A stretch of 64,000 nucleotides of DNA from Sthenelais limicola (Eukaryota > Annelida > Polychaeta > Phyllodocida > Sigalionidae). Every line of letters starts with the position of its first letter. Position 1 is the stretch's first letter. Below the pieces are notes generated by a model. That model did not search any database. It was not told where the DNA came from and saw only the letters and a program-made list of their open reading frames with translations. The DNA lies in the NCBI GenBank assembly GCA_942159475.1, contig OW804097.1, positions 3,451,357 through 3,515,356 on the forward strand, written 5' to 3'. The position numbers and the translations under genes were made by a program. Below are positions 21,016 through 31,998 of the stretch, piece after piece.

Positions 21016-21640
21016 GAGATATTAGTAAATCATTTACGGTATATTAACGGACAATTGGTTCTGACTTATTCCAGTGGGAATTTGAATATCAAGAAAAAAT
21101 TCCTCCTTTTTTCAAAAGTTTGGAAACTATTCTATGGGTTTATGATGGTTTTTGATCTACTGCTTAGTTTTGTATTTCTTTTTATAGCTGTAATTATTGA
21201 GAATCGCCCTATGGACATAAGATTTATAGGGTGGTCTCCACATGCTACTATGTATCTTAAGGAACTTAGGATCATTATATTTAGGTGGCGCCACCAGCAT
21301 AGTGACGCTGCCTCAAACACTCATCGAGTGTAGATTGGAAAATCTTTTCTGTGCCCTTTGCTGCCAACATGAAACAGCAACGTATCTCAGGCATGATAAT
21401 GAATGGTATTTCTTTCTCCAAAATATTTTAGACATAAAATACCTTGATATTTTGCAATTCCTTCTATTGTTCTAACTGACTGGCACATTTCTATGAATCA
21501 AAATTTGTGTACTCTCATTTTTATGATTATTGAATTATCTGATCTTTCAATAATTGATTTAAACCTTCCTTAATTAAGATCGAAAATCAGCAACAAAAAA
21601 AAGTAGACACTCAGAATTATTTTTAATATATATGAATCAA

Positions 21641-21680
21641 TTGAGTAATTTGGCAAATAAAGAATTTTCCAATCAAATCT
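21641..21680 (+). mobile_element. Retroelement 3' end
   Basis: GGCAAATAAAGAATTTTCCA followed by ATCAAATCT, the same AATAAAG-plus-tail form seen elsewhere in the window. Confidence 0.45.
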
Positions 21681-21724
21681 AATAACGAGTCCCAAAGGGA
21701 TGAGTTCCGTTCTGTAGCTTGTAG

Positions 21725-21772
21725 AGACTCAAGATTCAAAATGGCGGCTATGTAAGTCCCCTATTATAGGGC
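21725..21772 (+). mobile_element. Family C MITE, right-end fragment
   Basis: AAGATTCAAAATGGCGGCTA followed by TGTAAGTCCCCTATT. Confidence 0.65.
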
Positions 21773-22158
21773 CAGACGGAAATAGAACCAATGTGGATCA
21801 ATCACTGTACAAAGGATTTTAGAATAGGGAAGATTTTTGGGGGGGACAAAATTTCATTCAGGTTAGAAAGACAGTTACAATCTCACATAAAATATAATTA
21901 TTATTGTGATTTTCGTCATGCCCTGACTTAGTTTAACAATTCTTGATAAGCAGAGAAGATTCTATTTCATATTCAGCCAGATTAGATTTAATTATTTTAA
22001 TCTTAGGACGACATTAAGAAAACTTTAAAGAATTTTTTAAAAATAAATAATGAGGATGATGTGTGAAGATACCTGTCTAGTGATTTTTCAAAGCGACTAC
22101 TTAAGTGAGAGTCATTGATATATTGGATGCTGTGGTTCATAATTAGGTAGATACTTAT

Positions 22159-22288
22159 ATGTAATAGCCCGATGGAGGTTTCAAATCGATCGAGACGGAG
22201 GGTCAAATCGTACGACACCCCAAAGGGGTGGAGCACGATTTGACCCGACGTCGAGATCGATTTGAAACCGAACAGAGGGCTATTACAT
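22159..22288. mobile_element. Foldback, 130 bp
   Basis: ATGTAATAGCCC pairs with GGGCTATTACAT; inner arms GGTTTCAAATCGATC / GATCGATTTGAAACC and GGGTCAAATCGT / ACGATTTGACCC around ACCCCAAAGGGGT. Followed by a tail (CCTTCTTAGCAGTGTTTTTC, then TTGACAAATTATC) shared with the 42674-42795 foldback. Confidence 0.85.
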
Positions 22289-22670
22289 ATTTATTTCATA
22301 CATATTCATTGATTTATTTCTTATGGTTACCTTCTTAGCAGTGTTTTTCTTGACAAATTATCGGAAAACTTTCGAAACGTGCAAGACAGCGCTACGCTTC
22401 TGCCTCTAAGAAGCACAACGTCATGAACCAATGATGTTATGTTATTTGGGTCACGTGCTTCCATGACAACCCGAATCACATACGTATGCGCTACGAGAAT
22501 TCTAATCGCACCCCCGAATCAGGCGCCCTAAATCATGTACGTATGTAATAATTGTACATATAGTATATTGATATGTATTATCGACGAGAACAAATATAGG
22601 GTAACATTTTGTATAATACAGTATAATATTTGTACATTTACATGTAAGGAGAAATCAAAAAAGCATTCTT

Positions 22671-23009
22671 TTTGCACCACTGCGCATGTCTGTTACAGTG
22701 CATCATGGGATGGATCCTATTGAAATCTGACATACAAATATTTAGCAACATTTTTATCAAAAATTGCAAGAATGTTTTCACCAATATCATAGCTTTCATA
22801 ATTGATCTTTGAAAACCAAATGCATGATGGGAAAGATAGAGGCTTTTATTATGGAAACATGTATAACACATAGCCATTGACATTAAAGCATTAATAAATA
22901 TCCCATGCTGAACATGATATGTTTTCTATAGATTTTATACTGTACCATTAGTCCCATAATTCAATGCAAATGAAGATTCAAAATGGTGGCTATGCAAATC
23001 CCCTATTGG
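22671..23009 (+). mobile_element. Family C MITE, nearly complete
   Basis: Matches 41893-42241 along ~340 bp: GTGCATCATGGGATGGAT, CAAATGCATGATGGGAAAGA, and the right terminus CTATGCAAATCCCCTATTGG. Its left terminus is eroded. Confidence 0.8.
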
Positions 23010-23211
23010 TGGTAATTGCAGGCAGTTTAGGTGTTAGATGTCTCATCTATTGTACTTATATAAAACAGATTTATGGGCAGGCTAGTCAATTAGCAACTAT
23101 TGTCCTACAAATCTGTCCAATGTGTAGATTTTAAGCTACTTTTGTTATACTACAGATAATTATATTAAACCATCTATTCTTGCAAATGGTGGATGGTGAT
23201 ATTACCCATAT

Positions 23212-23444
23212 GGGTCAGATTTTCAGAAAATATACAATTCGTTTTCACCAATCCTCTCAAATAACCCAAATTTAAGACATATATGAGTTTCAAAATCCAG
23301 TTAACATAACATAACTGATACTTTAAATCAATGTGATACGAATATACTCAGATATGCCCGGTATTCTTCATTTTTCAGCCTAATTTAGGAAAATTTCGTA
23401 CATGTGTAGAGCTGCCAATTGTACATTTTCTGAAAATCCTACCC
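23212..23444 (-). mobile_element. Family B MITE, complete copy (reverse)
   Basis: GGGTCAGATTTTCAGAAAAT at the left, TTTTCTGAAAATCCTACCC at the right. Absent from the corresponding position of the duplicate at 34745-37378. Confidence 0.85.
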
Positions 23445-23653
23445 ATACACAAGAAGGACAGGGTTGTTAGCTGTGGTTTGAGTTTATTGGGGTCCAACGT
23501 TTCAGTCAGCGAGTGGCCTTTATCAAGGAGGATGGGTGTGAATAGAATTGTGGTAAATAATACATGAGATGCACTTTCCACACAATGCACCATTGTGCAT
23601 TCACCACCTATAGTGCATCTGATTGCTGTGCTTACATGTTACAGGTGTAATAT

Positions 23654-23891
23654 GGGTCAGATTTTCAGAAAATGTACAATTGGCAGCTGTACACATTTAG
23701 TCAATAATTCTGTTAAATTAGGCTGGAATTTGGTCAATACTAGGTACATTTGAGTATATTTGGCATTGCATTGATTCTAGCAATCTGTTTGGTTAGGTTG
23801 AACTTTATTTTGAACTTTATTTTCGTCTGAAATTTGGATTATTTGAGAGAATTGGTGAAGGTGAATTGTACATTATCTGAAAGTCTGCCCC
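23654..23891 (+). mobile_element. Family B MITE, complete copy
   Basis: GGGTCAGATTTTCAGAAAAT at the left, ATCTGAAAGTCTGCCCC at the right. Inserted into TTACAGGTG, which continues uninterrupted in the duplicate near 35155. Confidence 0.85.
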
Positions 23892-24350
23892 ATATACACC
23901 TGGTAGATGTACTGTGAAAGCATGGTCTATGAGGGATGTCACACCACACTGGGCAACCATTTGTATCAGTATTGTATATTTACCGCCCCTAATGTTGGGG
24001 AATTCTCAGTGCAGCATAATCTGAGTTTTTTTTTATTGTTCTGGTACAAATCTGGGTTAGTTCGTATAGATTCCACTGGTGGCAGCTGTTAATATTCATC
24101 AATGTTTTTTATAAAGGTTGTATCAAAACCAAAGGCATGACTGAAAAGATGCTTGTGCTATGAAAGCGTCTATAACACATGGATATTGACATTGGAACAT
24201 TCATGAATATTCCACGTTGAACACCAAATGTTTGCTATAGCCAGTGAGTGATAAGATGACAGATGTGCATCTCCATTTGAAACTTCCAACATCTTGCTAG
24301 AGTAATCTCGCTGGACAATCTTTGGAATAGACAATCTGTAGTGTATACTT

Positions 24351-24716
24351 GACTTTGGCAACCAGTTATTTGACTTTGGCAACCAGTTATCTGACTTTGG
24401 CAACCAGTTATCTGACTTTGGTGACCAGTTACTTGACTTTGGTAACCAGTTATCTGACTTTGGTAACCAGTTATCTGACTTTGGCAACCAGTTATCTGAC
24501 TTTGGTGACCAGTTACTTGACTTTGGTAACCAGTTATCTGACTTTGGCAACCAGTTATCTGACTTTGGCAACCAGTTATCTGACTTTTGGCAACAAGTTA
24601 TCTGACTTTTGGCAACAAGTTATCTGACTTTGGTAACCAGTTATCTGACTTTGGCAACAAGTTATCTGACTTTGGCAACAGTTACTTGACTTTGGCGAAC
24701 AGTTACTTAGAGTCAA
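24351..24716 (+). repeat. 21-bp minisatellite directly upstream of GPCR 1
   Basis: About 17 tandem units of CTGACTTTGGCAACCAGTTA-T with C/T and A/G variation. The last unit ends only a few bases before the ATG at 24718. A 21-bp period keeps both strands open, which produces spurious low-complexity frames. The same array precedes the paralogue at 36263. Confidence 0.95.
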
Positions 24717-24717
24717 A

Positions 24718-25848
24718 ATGATTTGGATCAACACAACTAGGAATACCAGTACCAATGAATATGGACATAATGGAACTATAGACAATGTGACTTTTCCATA
24801 CGGAATCATGTTCCATGAACTAAACAACACAGAGAATTTGAATGACACAGAGACTGAAGGAACAAATGATTTTAACTATTTGCTTATGAACAGAATAGTT
24901 GCCCCGATAATAACAGCTTTTGGAACTATTGGAAATGTACTTGTTCTCCTTGTCCTCAGCAGGAAGAAATTCTCACATATGAGTGTATCTATTTACATGA
25001 GAACACTTGCTGTGGTGGACATAATTATCTTGTGGATGAATGAGAATATGATGTACATTTTTGAGGAGCTGGTAGAAGGAAGTTTATCAAGTGAAAACTG
25101 GGCGTGCAAGATGTACACATGGCTGCATCTCAGCCTCCCGTGGATAAGTTCCTGGCTTCTTGTTGCATTGAGTGTTGAAAGGTGTTTTGCAATATGTGTA
25201 CCACATAAAGCCAAGATTTGGTGCACCAAGAAGAAGGCTATTATCGTCTCCACATCAATGTGTTTGGTTTTCTTAATCTTTAACATCCATGTTATGATTA
25301 TATATAACACAACTGCTGTGGCAGGTATGTGTTCCACAAGTTTGGGGCTTTATGAAACCATTCTTGGAATAATGGTAGTAGTGATCTATTCAGTCATACC
25401 AGCCATGGTAATCTTTATTTGTAACTTTGTCATAATCTGTACTATAGTCAGAGCTTCTAGAAACAGGAATAACATCACAGGGAGGTCACAAGGGTCAAGT
25501 GATAGTACCACAATAAGTATTACCATCATGCTAATTGTAAATGGCTTTTTCTTCACTACACTCACTCTTCCATTTAATGTTTTGTTGCTCATTATTGAAT
25601 ACCAGTTAATAGACTTTGGAAATTCCACTTACCCAATCCTTTTTGCCTTATATTATGTTGCTGTCTTAAATCATGCCATCAACTTTCTGCTGTACTCCAT
25701 CAGTGGTTCTCAGTTCAGGGCTGAGTTAGTTGCAATGTTTTCATGTTGTAGAAAACCAGTAAAATCTCCTACTGTTTCACATGCCCCAACAAGGAGTCAG
25801 ATGAGTAAAGTCAGTCATATAAGTGGCACTTTTCAGTCAAAGCTTTAA
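24718..25848 (+). CDS. Class A (rhodopsin-like) GPCR, paralogue 1
   Basis: 376-residue seven-transmembrane receptor, single exon. N-terminus (~1-56) has several N-glycosylation sequons (NTT, NTS, NGT, NVT) and no signal peptide. TM1 ~57-81 with GNVLVL, TM2 ~93-116, TM3 starting after Cys130 and ending E-R-C (154-156) in place of DRY, TM4 ~171-197, Cys205 as disulphide partner, TM5 ~211-245, TM6 ~266-295 (the CWxP motif reads TLTLP), TM7 ~304-330 with NFLLY (322-326) replacing NPxxY, then CC (343-344) as possible palmitoylation site. The layout resembles invertebrate neuropeptide-receptor-like orphans, but the ligand cannot be read from sequence. AAAATGA context at the start. Roughly four fifths identical to 36263-37378, with which it forms a duplicated pair. 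Confidence 0.92.
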   Translation: MIWINTTRNTSTNEYGHNGTIDNVTFPYGIMFHELNNTENLNDTETEGTNDFNYLLMNRIVAPIITAFGTIGNVLVLLVLSRKKFSHMSVSIYMRTLAVVDIIILWMNENMMYIFEELVEGSLSSENWACKMYTWLHLSLPWISSWLLVALSVERCFAICVPHKAKIWCTKKKAIIVSTSMCLVFLIFNIHVMIIYNTTAVAGMCSTSLGLYETILGIMVVVIYSVIPAMVIFICNFVIICTIVRASRNRNNITGRSQGSSDSTTISITIMLIVNGFFFTTLTLPFNVLLLIIEYQLIDFGNSTYPILFALYYVAVLNHAINFLLYSISGSQFRAELVAMFSCCRKPVKSPTVSHAPTRSQMSKVSHISGTFQSKL

Positions 25849-25892
25849 TCAAAGCTGCACCCTCCATCAAAAATTTGGAATTAAGATAAGAC

Positions 25893-26488
25893 TAGCAAAT
25901 ACCCGTGGGACAGTGGGGCCCACATCTTTCCACTCTCCTTTTTCCCTCCCCAACCATCTTTCTCTTTCAAGTTGTTGTTGCCTCCCATTCCCTCCCTCCG
26001 AAAACCGCCCCCCACCCCCACCTGGACAGTGGGCCCACATCTTCCCACTCTCCTTTCCCCCCTCCCCCACACACACCAAATATGGTGAAATATATCAACT
26101 CCTGTCCTGTAGTAAACAATGACGTGCAAAGTTTCAGTCAGCTTCACCCAGGCGTGGATGAGCGGTCATCTGGTTGATGCTTAGCGTCATACAACATTGC
26201 ATCATGACCTTAATCCAACCAATATGCAAATCTCGTCTTTCTGGTGAAGGGGCACTAATAGGGGATTGTTTTCAGGCACCAATGGGGACCCTGGATGGGG
26301 TTGTTCAATTTCAACCCATTTCGAACCCATTTATAACCCTGATGTCCTCCAAAAGTGTTAATGAAACATAGTGGAATGGTTCGGCACCGTTTTTGGCAAT
26401 GTGCATGTGAAATATAATGGAGATCTGGCCAGCGGTTTCAGAGAAGATAGCAGTTTAAGCCTCGAAAAGCTTACTTTATTAAGATAGA
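25893..26488 (-). mobile_element. Helitron-like non-autonomous element
   Basis: Read on the minus strand: 5' TCTATCTTAATAAAGTAAGC, 3' ...CACGGGTATTTGCTAG followed by T. These match the TC...CTRR-T ends and the short CCCACGGG hairpin region typical of Helitrons. Shares its body with 20163-20490 and 53179-54223. No Rep-helicase is encoded. Confidence 0.6.
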
Positions 26489-26515
26489 GATAAGATAATT
26501 CTTTATTTGCCATAA
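26481..26515 (-). mobile_element. Retroelement 3' end with GATAA-type tail, minus strand
   Basis: AAGATAGAGATAAGATAATT then CTTTATTTG: a minus-strand 3' tail of the same type as 27973-28010. Overlaps the 5' end assigned to the Helitron, so the boundary between them is uncertain by a few bases. Confidence 0.4.
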
Positions 26516-27469
26516 TAAGAATATTTCAACAAACAGGTTGTGATCTTCTCAAAAGAGGTCTTCCTGATCATGCCTTTCTTGTTATCTCTTTTCTTGGGTA
26601 CAGTTCTACCTTTGACTAAACTATAACACTTTTACTACGTTCACAGTAAACAGTAAACAGTAATAGGTATTAAGTAACTAATCAATTTCCATGTGCACAT
26701 GTCACCTAGAAATAAAATCATGAAAATTGTATGTTTTAAATACAATTATGAAATATCGATGCGAAATGAGAAATAAATGGAATTACAATCCGGATGTCGT
26801 CTCCTCAGACGACATCACATTGAATCATCGTTATCTTAACATGCTTAATAAAAGTGAACCTGTCCTCAATTGTGTGTGCCTCAGTCTTGGGCTTGTTCCA
26901 CCCAATTTGACACTTGTATATAACATTATTTTGAATTTTTTTAGCTTATAGTCTTTAGATTTCTGCGACCTCTTGCATGACTTCTAGTTATGAGTTTTCT
27001 GTTGTCTACGTTAATATCCTGATTTTTAGCTAAGTGGTGAGCAATTTCAATGATGTGTCTTTCTCTGGACTTGTTCAGGTATGCTATATAGATCATACTT
27101 GTGTAAACAGAAATGGAGAACTATTGTGAAAGGAGGAATGCATTGAGTCTGACTTAAATAGATCCCAGGATCCAACTGACATATTTTATCATCCACAAGA
27201 TACACATGAGTTGTAGAATATTTGTGGTTGTTGGTCATTGGCTCGTAAATTGATCTTACCTGATCCTCTATTTTGACTTGCATACTACTGTAGTGATTCG
27301 CTCTCAATCCAAATAAACAACTTAACAAAGCACAATTCCCTGTATCTTAGTTTATTCTTCCAGTCCATTAGACGGCCCAGAAGTCCAGATCCCTGGACAG
27401 GGTAGTCAATATCCATCCTTACTTATAACAGGTAATACAAGCAATAGTACATAAGAAACACAGTGTATA
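26516..27469. other. Gene-free stretch
   Basis: No gene recognised; AT-rich, with no repeat family assigned. Confidence 0.5.
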
Positions 27470-27881
27470 TGTGGTGTGTTTCATGGAAACGAGTCATAAG
27501 TCGCAAAATTGATATTTTTCAAAGTGTTTTTTCCACAAAATCTCTTTATTGAAATGTTCTGATTCTTAGAGGGTTTAGCACTTATAGTCATATAAACCTA
27601 TGTAACAAATTTCGGGACATTGTAATAAATATATCTCTGCGTTTTGAAGGCCTTTGTATGGAGTATTTAATTACTTTACTTGTAATTACCCATCCAGAAA
27701 CATTGCAAACCTTCTTTTTTCAAAGATATAAATATCAAACTTAAAATATAGAAATACTTATTAAGTGTCCTAGTGTTTACTATCATTGGAATCACCTTTA
27801 TCTCCTCTTTTCAAATATAGTGATATCTCAAAATCCATTTTTTTGCGACTTATGACTCATTCTTCTAAAACGGATCACATA
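27470..27881 (-). mobile_element. Family A MITE, complete copy
   Basis: Both termini: TGTGGTGTGTTTCATGGAAA and the complement ending CTAAAACGGATCACATA. 412 bp, flanked by TA. Confidence 0.88.
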
Positions 27882-27972
27882 TAGCAATACACAAAGTACA
27901 GAGTTTGATCATGAAGAATATACAAACAGGGAACTCTATAAGAGTATTACGAATAGTGTTACATATACTGTA

Positions 27973-28010
27973 AAGATAAGATAAGATAAGATACTACTTT
28001 ATTTATCGAA
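27973..28010 (-). mobile_element. Retroelement 3' end with (AAGAT)n tail, minus strand
   Basis: AAAGATAAGATAAGATAAGA then TACTACTTTATTTATCG. Confidence 0.55.
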
Positions 28011-28347
28011 GTCAGATTACATAGGAATAATAATAATAATAATAATAATAAAGAGACAAATTGGTATACAGTCATCTAGATCAGATCCACTTCTCCCAGA
28101 CGTTACCATCTCGAGTTATACCGAGTAATAATTTAGAAAATATAGTAATCTTTTTAAGAAAGATTAAGAATAAAATAAAATAAAAGGTAAACCCTTTTAT
28201 AGTTGTGAAATAAAATTGTTTGGTAAGAGATGGCACCGTATGGTTACATGTATAGTATAAGATACAAGTGATAATAACAATATTATTAATCGTTCGCACG
28301 ATTATTAAGTAGTAAGGGGAAAGAGAGTAAATAAAGGCAATACTATA

Positions 28348-28492
28348 GCAAGAATAGCACATATATACACGTGTGAGGGGGGCTATATTCTCCGAGTATG
28401 GCCGAAAACAACGAGGCCGTAGGTCGAGTTGTTTTTCGGCCATACGAGGAGAATATAGGCCCCCGAAGACGCGATACTGTGCTATTCTTGCT
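28348..28492. mobile_element. Foldback, family 'GCAAGAATAGCAC', copy 1
   Basis: AGCAAGAATAGCAC pairs with GTGCTATTCTTGCT; inner GTATGGCCGAAAACAACGAG pairs with the GTTGTTTTTCGGCCATAC arm. Copies at 28791 and 44396. Immediately followed by TTTATTCCATG, whose complement AATCATGGAATAAA occurs at ~28665-28678, so foldback and inverted repeat may be one larger element (28348-28678). Confidence 0.85.
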
Positions 28493-28790
28493 TTTATTCC
28501 ATGTTTCTTAACTTAAAACAATTTTATTTGCATTAATTTCATCAAACTGAGTTGTCTGCGTAGTCTTGAACGGTCGTGACGTCACTGTACAATACAGGGA
28601 GTTTATATTGTCCACCTTGTGAGCGGCAAGTATATCGATTATACTGTCCGTCCGCTCATGGCCAAATCATGGAATAAATGTGTATACATACACACTACCA
28701 AGCACAGGGCACCTCTATATTTAAGACAGTGAACTAGACCTTTATGGTCTGCCACCAAGTGGAGCATTGTAAAACCACTACACTACTATA

Positions 28791-28933
28791 GCAAGAATAG
28801 CACAGTATCGCGTGTGAGGGGGGGCTATAGTCTCCGAGTATGGCCGAAAACTATGAGGCCATAGGCCAAGTTGTTTTTCGGCCATACGAGGAGAATATAG
28901 GCCCTCGAAGACGCGATACTGTGCTATTCTTGC
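28791..28933. mobile_element. Foldback, family 'GCAAGAATAGCAC', copy 2
   Basis: GCAAGAATAGCACAGTATCG pairs with CGATACTGTGCTATTCTTGC; central GGCCGAAAAC / GTTTTTCGGCC arms. Followed by TTTATTCCATGATTC; the matching inverted end is absent. Confidence 0.85.
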
Positions 28934-29624
28934 TTTATTCCATGATTCTTAACTTATTACAACTTTATTTGATTTATTTCATCAAATTGTGCATAGCTCA
29001 CCAATAGTCTCGAACGGTCGAAAGTCTATCTTTTATTGGATGCAACACATAATATGATATAAAATGATATTAAACATGAAGGTTGTGTAACTGATTTATT
29101 GATTCATTGATTTAGTAAGTAAATATTAGTGTTAATTATAATTTAAAATATTAATAATGATGTGTTACTAATTAATTTCTGTTACTTGTCACAAACAACA
29201 TTATCATCACTAGCCCCAGGTTTGGTGATTTCAATAGTTGGGGCTAGGGTTGGACACAGCAGTGGGTGCAAGTCCTTGGTTATTCTGTTACGAATTATCA
29301 CCTATATCTCAATGTTTATGTCTCCAATTGATTATGTTAATTTCATTGTTTATTACACACATGAGCAGTTAGAAAGGTGCAGTTCGGGGTTGCAGTTTGG
29401 TTTTTCCGAACTGCACGCGCAATCAGTTTTGGCTTCCATGGTTACACATGACAAAAAGACACAATCTGGTTGGTGCAGTGTAGGCCTGACCCACAAACAT
29501 GTACAAATGATGTTGTCTCAAGCCGTGTAACTTAGGCCTACAAATTGCATTGAATCGAGCCTCCTCAAGCTAAACTATAGGCTAAACAAGTTAAATCTAC
29601 TTTTTAACATTTAAATACAGTACA
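28934..29624. other. Gene-free stretch
   Basis: A 122-codon frame (29162-29530) has no recognisable domain. No gene is called. Confidence 0.45.
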
Positions 29625-29757
29625 GTACAGGTTTATCAAATGAATATAATACAGAATACACTCAGATATACGTTGTATTTATCATTTTTCACTCTTATTT
29701 AGCAGAATTTGATAGAAGTGTAGAAGTGTAGATTGTGATTTCTGAAAATCTGACCCA
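29625..29757 (-). mobile_element. Family B MITE, right part only
   Basis: Diverged copy from AGAATACACTCAGATATACG to CTGAAAATCTGACCC. It gives the undisturbed sequence for the interrupted copy at 44255-44845. Confidence 0.6.
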
Positions 29758-29858
29758 ATAATGCTCTTTAAGAACCATTGTTGTAAGGCACATTGAATGT
29801 TCAACATCTAAACTACTCTATTCTATATAGATTTAGTACAAACCGTACAAACTGTATA

Positions 29859-30267
29859 TGTGATGTGTTTCCTCAAAATAAGTCATAAGTCGCAAAATTG
29901 ATATTTTTCAAAGTGTTTTTTTCAGAAGATTACATTAATGGAATGATCTGATTTTTAGAGAGTTTTTAGAGACTTATATCAATCAGTGTATCAAATTTCA
30001 GGACAATCTATGTTATATATCCTTTACTTTTAAAGCTCCTCATATGGACTACATTTAGTTACGTTACTGTTTATTGACCCCCAGAAATATTGGAAACTTT
30101 TTTTTCAAAAACGAAAATATCAAACTTAAAATCTGGAAATACTTATAAGATTAGTAGACTGTTTAGTATCATTGGAATTGGCTTGATCTCATCTTTTCAA
30201 AATATAATGGTATCTCAAAATCTATTTTTAGCAACTTATGCCTCATTTTTCTGAAACACATCACATA
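29859..30267 (-). mobile_element. Family A MITE, complete copy
   Basis: TGTGATGTGTTTCCTCAAAA and ...TTTTTCTGAAACACATCACA; TA flanks. 409 bp. Confidence 0.9.
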
Positions 30268-30700
30268 TGGGTTTACATACCATAGAGCGATGTATTGATA
30301 GCCTCATTATAAAGCTAAAGTAATTATTTTTATTATTGTATTTATTTGTTTTCATTACTCACTTTTAATATTTTTTGCCAAAAGAAATTTTGTATCCAGG
30401 TTTATTTACCTCCGACCTTCTGACAGTGGTAGTCAGACAGGTCAGACAGAGATTCGTAAAAAGGGTATTTTTATCATTTAGACTGTATTGTCAAAACCTT
30501 TATTTTAAAAAGGGCCACCAGGAAGATCACTTTTGTGAGGATTGTATCCTTTTCCTGATTATTATATATGATTGTATGTGAAATCGTGACTAAAAGTTAT
30601 ATATATATATATATATAGTACAAAGGTAACATGGCAAGGTCTTGATGTATAACACAGGTTACAAATAGCAAAGCAGTACACACAGATAAGAGTTACTATA
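30268..30700. other. Gene-free stretch between two family A copies
   Basis: No gene. A short (TA)n run at ~30597-30617. Confidence 0.5.
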
Positions 30701-31111
30701 TGTGATGTGTTTCAGGAAAATGAGTCATGAGTCGCAAAATATGGATTTTGAGATACCATGATATTTGAAAAGATAACATCAAGTTGATTCGATTGATAGT
30801 AAACACTAGAACACCTAATAAATATTCCTATATTTTAAGTTTGATATTTTTATTTTTGAAAAAAAAAGTTTGCAATGTTTCTGGGTGGGTATTAGCCAAT
30901 AAAGTAACTAAAGACACTCCATACGAAGGCCTTCAAAACGCAAGGTTATATTCACTTCAATGTTCTGAAATTTGGTACATAGATTCATATGCTTATGAGT
31001 GCCCAACCTGCCAACAATCAGAACATTTCAACAAAGATATCCTACAACTAAAACACTTTGAAAAATATCAATTCTGCGACTTGTGACTCATTTTCCTGGA
31101 TCACATCACAT
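30701..31111 (+). mobile_element. Family A MITE, complete copy
   Basis: TGTGATGTGTTTCAGGAAAA at the left and TTTTCCTGGATCACATCACA at the right, flanked by TATA on each side. 411 bp. Best-preserved copy; contains TGAGTCA in the left terminus and TGACTCA in the right. Confidence 0.92.
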
Positions 31112-31435
31112 ATAATGTATAGTAAGTGTATGAGATATAAGCAACCTGTGAAGTGGGAAATAAATTACACATACATTTGTGTTGGCAAATCAAACTTATC
31201 ACTCTTGTGACATTTTGACCAATAAAATATATTTTTTCTAAGAAAATAAAAAGAATAAAAATCCTGAATAAAACAGGATTAAACATGATGTACCCCAGTG
31301 CCTCTAGTGGAGTTAGCTGGCATACATACATTACAAGCACTGGACAGGTAGGCCACCTGGTGTGAAATAGAGTCAGTAATGTCACTAGTGTCCAATCTAT
31401 ATTTACTACACATGTGTACGCCAATCAAATTCAAA

Positions 31436-31640
31436 TTCAACTTCGCCAATCTTCTCAAATAACCCAAATTTCAGACAAAAATAAGGTTCAAAATACAGTT
31501 CAACCTAACCAAACAGATTGCTAGAATCAATGAAATGCCGAATGTACTCGAATTTACCTAGTAACGGCCAAATTGCAGCCTAATTTAGCAGAATTTTATG
31601 TGTACAGCTGCCAATTGTACATTTTCTGAAAATCTGACCC
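31436..31640 (-). mobile_element. Family B MITE copy (reverse)
   Basis: From CAACTTCGCCAATCTTCTCA to TTTTCTGAAAATCTGACCC. Low-coordinate terminus missing. Confidence 0.8.
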
Positions 31641-31857
31641 ACTTATATTGTCATTTGAGTCAGGTGAGAATAGCTTCTATTGTGATGTAATGTTGGAATG
31701 AATAATTTAAATCTGAAGTACACTCCCATTTATAGTATTAGCATATCCATAGTTATAAATATTACATTAGTTTAATGTCACTGCCATAGAGAATTATTGG
31801 AATATTATTATGTTGCTGGTTCACACACATGAAGGAATAGACTATGGAGGACTTAGA

Positions 31858-31998
31858 ATTGGGGATTTGCATAGCTGCCATTTTGAATCTTGATTCGCAT
31901 GGACTTATGGGGCTAGTGGTACAGTATAAAATCTATAAAAAAAAACATGCCATGTTTAGCATGCACTCTTTAGCAAGGCTCCGATGTCAATATCCTTG
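31858..31998 (-). mobile_element. Family C MITE, first part (interrupted, reverse)
   Basis: GGGGATTTGCATAGCTGCCA, then GGTACAGTATAAAATCTATA and CATGCCATGTTTAGCATGC. The rest of the element resumes at 32703. Confidence 0.75.

Larger units (their letters stand above)
21771..25848 (+). repeat. Segmental duplication, copy 1 (with 34745-37378)
   Basis: Blocks GGGCCAGACGGAAATAGAAC (21771), GGTGGTAATTGCAGGCAGTT (23005), TTGCTGTGCTTACATGTTAC (23625) and the 21-bp minisatellite plus GPCR follow in the same order as in 34745-37378. Copy 1 carries extra insertions: a foldback and a family C MITE between 21835 and 23009, and two family B MITEs (23212 and 23654) not present in copy 2. Confidence 0.75.

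Noticed and set aside
23458..23560. Hammerhead-ribozyme-like or Penelope-like remnant (minus strand GATAAAGGCC...GACTGAAACG)
   Set aside because: The conserved CTGATGA core is not intact and no second strand pairing fits; too degenerate to call.
24170..24627. Frames repeating LVTSYLT or PKSDNW at the GPCR minisatellites
   Set aside because: Explained by the 21-bp (7-codon) period; no start context or continuation into the receptor frame.
29162..29530. 122-codon open frame as a gene
   Set aside because: No domain, no conserved motif, no sign of splice-linked exons.
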